Below, piece after piece: positions 62,674-64,000 of a stretch of 64,000 bases of DNA. Position 1 is the stretch's first letter, and each line of letters begins with the position of its first letter. The stretch spans positions 1 through 64,000 of the forward strand of contig NZ_BAAAWH010000001.1 of NCBI RefSeq assembly GCF_039534975.1. Reading direction: 5' to 3'. This DNA comes from Microbacterium terregens (GTDB taxonomy: Bacteria > Actinomycetota > Actinomycetes > Actinomycetales > Microbacteriaceae). A program made the position numbers and the translations under genes. The notes beneath the pieces are model-generated. The model worked only from the letters and a program-made list of their open reading frames with translations. It had not been told where the DNA came from and did not search any database.

Positions 62674-63792
62674 CTATGCGCCGATCTGGCTGTACGAGAA
62701 CGGATTCTCGCGCGGCGGGTTGAGGGTGAAGATCTCCACGACCGCCGAGACACCCGCGTTGTTTGCGCCCGCGACCATGATCTGGATCGAGCTGCGGTGG
62801 CTCAGCACGCGGACCACATCCGGCTCATCCGTCGTCGTGCTCGCGGTGTCGGGCATCGAGTCCGGGTGCTCCGACGACAGGCGCCAGCGGGTCTTGTGCG
62901 AGAGTGCGTCCTTGCCGACGGCCACCAGCTCGGAGCGACGCCGCACGGCGTGCTCGAACACGTAGTCGCGCAGGTCGTCCTTGCTCCAGCCCGCCGACGC
63001 GAAGACCTGTGCGTGCTCCGGCACGATCACAAGGAGCGCGCTGGTGTACTCGTGGATCAGGGCGCCGGTGCGGCAGATGCTGTCGACGAAGTCGAGGGCG
63101 AGCTGCTCGGGCTCCATCGTGTGCCGCGCTTCGATGTGCATCACCGAGCGGATCACGTATGCCGTGACCACGCTGTCGGATGCGTCGAAGCCGTACTCCG
63201 TGTGCAGCGCAGGCCAGGGGCTCTCTTCCTCGTTCTCGGCGATGCACGCCGAGTACTTCGCCGGGGTGCCCTGCGTGGCCTGATCCAGCTTGTGCGGGTG
63301 CAGACCGAACACGTTGATGCAGCCGAGCCGGATCGCGCGACCGATGGTGGCATTCGCGCGGAAGCCGGAGCCGAAGATGTTGCCCTGGCTGTTCAGGTCG
63401 ATCTCGTTGCGGATGGGACCGTTCACCACGAGGAACGGGGCGGTGCCGGTGGTGCTCTGCCAGATGCCGCGAGCCGGGTGCGGTTCCTTGGCGATGGCCT
63501 CCCAGGCCGCCAGCACGACGGGGAAGTACTCGGGCAGGCATCCGGCCAGGGCCGCGTTGATCGCGGCGAGGCGGACCGTGAGGTGGCGGTTCAGGTGGGT
63601 GATCGTGAAGAGCACCTCTTCCGGATCGCGGTCGACGACCGCGAGGAACTGGTTCAGGTAGGACTCGGTCACCGGAACCACCGGCAGGCCGTCGGTCCAT
63701 TCCTTGGCCCAGTAGTACTCCATCGCCTCGCGGATCCGATCGGCGTCGACCTCGGGTGCCGCTACCTGATCCAGTGCTGTCGTGCTCATCAT
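62674..63792 (-). CDS. UGSC-associated protein of unknown function
   Basis: This protein of about 372 residues contains YYWAKEWTDGLPVVPVTESY near 25-45, AGCLPEYFPVVLAAWEAI near 86-103, PFLVVNGPIRNEIDLNS and FRANATIGRAIRLGCIN, and ENEEESPWPALHTEYGFD. I recall these segments in proteins that accompany UGSC-family genes in actinobacteria, but no function has been assigned that I know of. It overlaps the upstream UGSC gene (TGATG). No membrane segment or signal peptide is visible, so it is probably cytoplasmic. Confidence 0.7.
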   Translation of the reverse strand: MMSTTALDQVAAPEVDADRIREAMEYYWAKEWTDGLPVVPVTESYLNQFLAVVDRDPEEVLFTITHLNRHLTVRLAAINAALAGCLPEYFPVVLAAWEAIAKEPHPARGIWQSTTGTAPFLVVNGPIRNEIDLNSQGNIFGSGFRANATIGRAIRLGCINVFGLHPHKLDQATQGTPAKYSACIAENEEESPWPALHTEYGFDASDSVVTAYVIRSVMHIEARHTMEPEQLALDFVDSICRTGALIHEYTSALLVIVPEHAQVFASAGWSKDDLRDYVFEHAVRRRSELVAVGKDALSHKTRWRLSSEHPDSMPDTASTTTDEPDVVRVLSHRSSIQIMVAGANNAGVSAVVEIFTLNPPRENPFSYSQIGA

Positions 63793-64000
63793 CAACCCTC
63801 AACTCCAAGAATGCGCAGCACGTCCGGCAGCGCGGTCAGCGCGCGTTCGCGCACCTCGTCGGCGGTCAAGCTCGCCATCGGGTGCTTGACCGCGTAGAAA
63901 TCGAATCCGGGGAACCCCTGCACCGCCGCCATCGCCGCACCGGACATCAGGAACGAGTCCGAGGTGATGCTGACGGTGGGCACGCCGGCGCGCTCCAGCA
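63792..64000 (-). CDS. UGSC family protein, C-terminal part (partial)
   Basis: About 69 codons are visible, running off the window edge. LLERAGVPTVSITSDSF followed by YAVKHPMASLTADEVRERAL fits the C-terminus of the UGSC family, named for a Sec/Cys-Gly-Ser-Cys motif in its N-terminal half, which lies off-window. The stop overlaps the next gene (TGATG). Whether it carries selenocysteine cannot be seen here. Confidence 0.7.
   Translation of the reverse strand, partial: LERAGVPTVSITSDSFLMSGAAMAAVQGFPGFDFYAVKHPMASLTADEVRERALTALPDVLRILGVEG

Overview
The window is chromosomal DNA of a high-GC actinobacterium. Gene content, start-codon habits (frequent GTG, ATGA overlaps), a REP-like palindrome of the TCTCGATACGC...CTACTCGAC type and very frequent GGATGC/GCATCC hexamers suggest the family Microbacteriaceae, probably Microbacterium or a close relative. 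The genus is an inference from recall and was not searched.

Region 1 (1-11.97 kb) looks like an accessory catabolic island ending at the 3' end of a tRNA-Ser(GCT). It holds a tightly coupled minus-strand operon: two tandem paralogous lipoprotein solute-binding proteins, an SDR dehydrogenase, an HpcH/HpaI-type aldolase, an IclR regulator and a spermidine/putrescine-type permease cut by the window edge. A divergent Baeyer-Villiger-type flavin monooxygenase follows, then an intact IS21-family element with a 5-bp target duplication, a frameshifted crotonase gene, and a class III CoA-transferase missing its N-terminus next to the tRNA. The GGATGC signature is not enriched here.

Region 2 (12-33.7 kb) is mostly core: tRNA-Ser(GCT), an LCP cell-wall enzyme, tRNA-Ser(TGA), a HAD phosphatase with a 3' frameshift, serS, a lipid kinase, photolyase, a TM2 protein, a flavin-dependent oxidoreductase, a 40-bp tandem repeat array, pheA, phosphoglucomutase, two carboxylesterases, glycerate kinase, small membrane proteins, an AbiEi/DUF559-like protein, an orphan-looking DNA methyltransferase and a lipoate ligase with reversed domain order.

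Region 3 (33.7-41.3 kb) is a sugar or polyol uptake and oxidation locus: ROK repressor, RbsC/RbsA/RbsB-type ABC transporter, Gfo/Idh/MocA dehydrogenase and a TIM-barrel isomerase/epimerase. Region 4 (41.3-52 kb) holds a monoacylglycerol-lipase-like hydrolase, a MarR/MFS pair, an alditol-oxidase-like enzyme, small proteins, the conserved transglutaminase / alpha-E (DUF403) / circularly permuted ATP-grasp trio interrupted by three 80-bp REP-containing repeats, and a membrane-anchored sulfite-oxidase-like molybdoenzyme.

Region 5 (52-64 kb) is a second catabolic cluster and the best candidate for an undescribed pathway. On the plus strand lie a ThDP enzyme, an IlvD/Edd dehydratase and an FAD oxidoreductase. 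On the minus strand lie a UGSC-family protein (partial), its partner protein, both subunits of aconitase X, a taurine/nitrate-type ABC transporter and an IclR regulator. Repeated GTACGCAT boxes before two of the plus-strand genes and a 16-bp inverted repeat over the regulator's start suggest shared control.
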